Positions 62,735 through 64,000 of a DNA stretch of 64,000 nt are shown here, piece by piece. The stretch is from Gammaproteobacteria bacterium. GTDB taxonomy: Bacteria > Pseudomonadota > Gammaproteobacteria > Ga0077536. The DNA is taken from the NCBI GenBank assembly GCA_024235015.1, contig JACKNG010000005.1:248001-312000 (forward strand). Direction: 5' to 3'. The position numbers and the translations under genes are program-made. Below the pieces are notes generated by a model. It had not been told where the DNA came from. It made no database searches and worked only from the letters and a program-made list of their open reading frames with translations. Every line of letters begins with the position of its first letter. Position 1 is the stretch's first letter.

Positions 62735-63397
62735 ATGCCGAGCCTCAATCAGTCCGCCTACCCCGCCAGCACCCAGCGCGCGTGCCGCCTTTCGGGCGTC
62801 GACCAGAAGCTTCTGCGGAACCGATTGCCGTCGCTCAGGGACGGTCAGAAGCTTCTCCGACAATCAATAATCGACAGCGAAACGGCGCTATCGGACCACG
62901 AGAAGTGGCGCGCTCTCGAACTCGGCGCGCGCTCCACGCTCATGGTGTGCGACATTCTGATGGTCGGACTCGAAGCCATGACCGGCGCTGCCGGGCCCAT
63001 GACAGGCGCCGCCGGTGCAGCCGTTGCCAAGCTTTACGACGGCAGCAAGCTGGTCGCCGATGCGGCGCTTTCGGGGCAGCTCGACCCAAGCACGGGGACC
63101 ATTCTGCTGGCCAAGAACAAAGCCAAGGTCACCGAGCTTGCAGCCAAGGGCGTGGGTAAGACGGGATTCGCCAAGGCTTTGGACCTCACGATGCAGCTCG
63201 TCGGCTACGGTGAAGCTCTGTGGGGCTTCGTCGCGGGAACGTCCGGCATGGCCAGCGATGGTAGCGAGGGTATTCGTGCAGGTATCCAGACTGCCCGCCA
63301 TCAACTCGAACGTATCGAACGGAAGATTGGGGAGATCGAGAACCCCCTGCAGGCGTGCGAATCTGTGGACGCGATCGAGGGCGTGTTACTCACTTGA
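62735..63397 (+). CDS. Unknown protein, island
   Basis: A 220-residue protein. The N-terminal third is charged and helical. Residues ~75-110 are small and hydrophobic (MTGAAGPMTGAAGAAVAKLYDGSKLVADAAL), and ~135-180 form another apolar helical stretch (GFAKALDLTMQLVGYGEALWGFVAGTSG). The end is a coiled-coil-like HQLERIERKIGEIENPLQ. No family recognised; the glycine/alanine helices recall linker regions of secreted polymorphic toxins, but this is weak. A GAGAGGG ribosome-binding site supports the start. Codon choice is less GC-biased than in the main chromosome. Confidence 0.7.
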   Translation: MPSLNQSAYPASTQRACRLSGVDQKLLRNRLPSLRDGQKLLRQSIIDSETALSDHEKWRALELGARSTLMVCDILMVGLEAMTGAAGPMTGAAGAAVAKLYDGSKLVADAALSGQLDPSTGTILLAKNKAKVTELAAKGVGKTGFAKALDLTMQLVGYGEALWGFVAGTSGMASDGSEGIRAGIQTARHQLERIERKIGEIENPLQACESVDAIEGVLLT

Positions 63398-63616
63398 GCG
63401 ATGCCGCTTTTTGCATGCGAACGCAACATAGCTGATGTGTACCCGAGAAACCTGCATTGATAAGGATCGTCAAAACCTACTGATTGCTAGAACTTGGCTC
63501 CGCTGATCTAGGCTGCATGTCGCGGATAGCAAGCTCGCAATCGTATCTGCAGCGAAGGCATTTGTGGAACGCTTGGTGCCGCTGTACGGATTCGCGAGCG
63601 GACCGGGAGAAGTTTA

Positions 63617-64000
63617 ATGGGATACTGGACCCCAAGTGCGCGAGAAATTCGCGCATTCCAAGACTGGAAACCTAGGTTCACTGAGATAAGCGGTCCGAGA
63701 TCTCTTTGGCATTTCACTAACGCCAGAAGCCTGAGTGGTGATTCAAATACAGCTACGTGGTGGATGGACAAATCCGTCGTGACCTCCGCTGCGCAGCGGT
63801 CACAAACCGCAGGGTCTGCAGATTTTGTGTTCGAGTACATCCGTGATGCAATTGCACTCAGGGAGGATTGGGGAAACCAATTGCTTTACGCATTCGAAAT
63901 GATCATTCCCGAAACCTACCGCGGCATCCACGGATGGGTTGGACGAGCGAAAGCTCAGCAAGCTCACATACAGGCAAGAGCACTGCAGGAGCGAATTCAC
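63617..64000 (+). CDS. Unknown protein, 5' part, island
   Basis: An open frame of 128 codons running off the window edge. A GGGAGA ribosome-binding site lies 6 nt before the ATG. It starts MGYWTPSAREIRAFQDWKPR and is rich in aromatic residues (RSLWHFTNARSLSG, ATWWMDKSV). No signal peptide, no membrane helix, no recognised domain. GC is clearly below the window average. It follows the preceding unknown gene by 219 bp, and the two may form a transferred pair. Confidence 0.65.
   Translation, partial: MGYWTPSAREIRAFQDWKPRFTEISGPRSLWHFTNARSLSGDSNTATWWMDKSVVTSAAQRSQTAGSADFVFEYIRDAIALREDWGNQLLYAFEMIIPETYRGIHGWVGRAKAQQAHIQARALQERIH

Noticed and set aside
61979..64000. Island integrated exactly at tRNA-Arg with a duplicated 3' end
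   Set aside because: No second copy of the tRNA 3' segment is visible up to the window end, and the composition change begins 0.5 kb later.

Overview
This is a contiguous piece of a very GC-rich (about two thirds G+C) bacterial chromosome. Gene content and order suggest a gammaproteobacterium. Support comes from the rpsF-rpsR-DUF2232-rplI-dnaB-alr-radA order, ffh beside ypjD and yfjD homologues, sdhCDAB-sdhE-ygfZ, lexA-imuA-imuB and a PEP-CTERM/PrsT pair. I cannot assign a genus. About 50 protein genes, tRNA-Leu(CAG) and tRNA-Arg(CCU) are supported. There is no rRNA, CRISPR array, insertion sequence or replication origin.

Layout. 1-3522: tail of a SUMF1-domain gene, then ubiG, a gph/mupP-type phosphatase and a squalene/phytoene-synthase-like gene. 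3629-11118: ygfX (minus), then an operon-like run with a small SdhAF4 (DUF1674) gene, sdhCDAB, sdhE, ygfZ, a YheT-type hydrolase, dsbB and an unknown periplasmic gene. 11278-17192: maeB and ffh (minus), ypjD and yfjD (plus). 17332-21571: a large PrsT-type TPR protein and a PEP-CTERM surface protein behind a likely sigma-54 promoter; no exosortase gene is in the window. 21664-30964 (minus): radA, alr, dnaB, rplI, DUF2232, rpsR, rpsF, rlmB, rnr.

31826-47025 is the most unusual region: an apparent sphingolipid locus. It holds a serine palmitoyltransferase homologue, a dedicated acyl carrier protein, a CerR-like reductase, a fatty-acyl AMP ligase and a GNAT-type acyltransferase resembling bacterial ceramide synthase. 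Around them lie genes that look like head-group and export machinery: two sugar-nucleotidyltransferase-type proteins, an LpxO-like hydroxylase, a CDP-alcohol phosphatidyltransferase with a degenerate nucleotidyltransferase N-terminus, a Tam41-like (mitochondrial CDP-DAG synthase type) protein, a flippase, a metallophosphoesterase and an LptA/LptF/LptG-like set. My reading is that ceramide is made, activated or decorated through a CDP intermediate, flipped, and carried across the periplasm by an Lpt-type bridge. The individual families are supported by sequence; the assembled pathway is inference.

47580-61759: lexA-imuA-imuB (minus) behind two tandem LexA boxes, isocitrate dehydrogenase, dgkA, then a signalling stretch. 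The stretch has a Ser/Thr kinase with a cyclic-nucleotide-binding domain, translationally coupled to a giant PilZ-DUF1631-degenerate GGDEF/EAL protein, then glnS and a GAF-GAF-PAS class III adenylate cyclase. From about 62.5 kb, past tRNA-Arg, base composition drops. An enoyl-CoA hydratase gene survives only as its last 22 codons, and two unrecognised genes run to the window edge, so this looks like the start of an acquired island.
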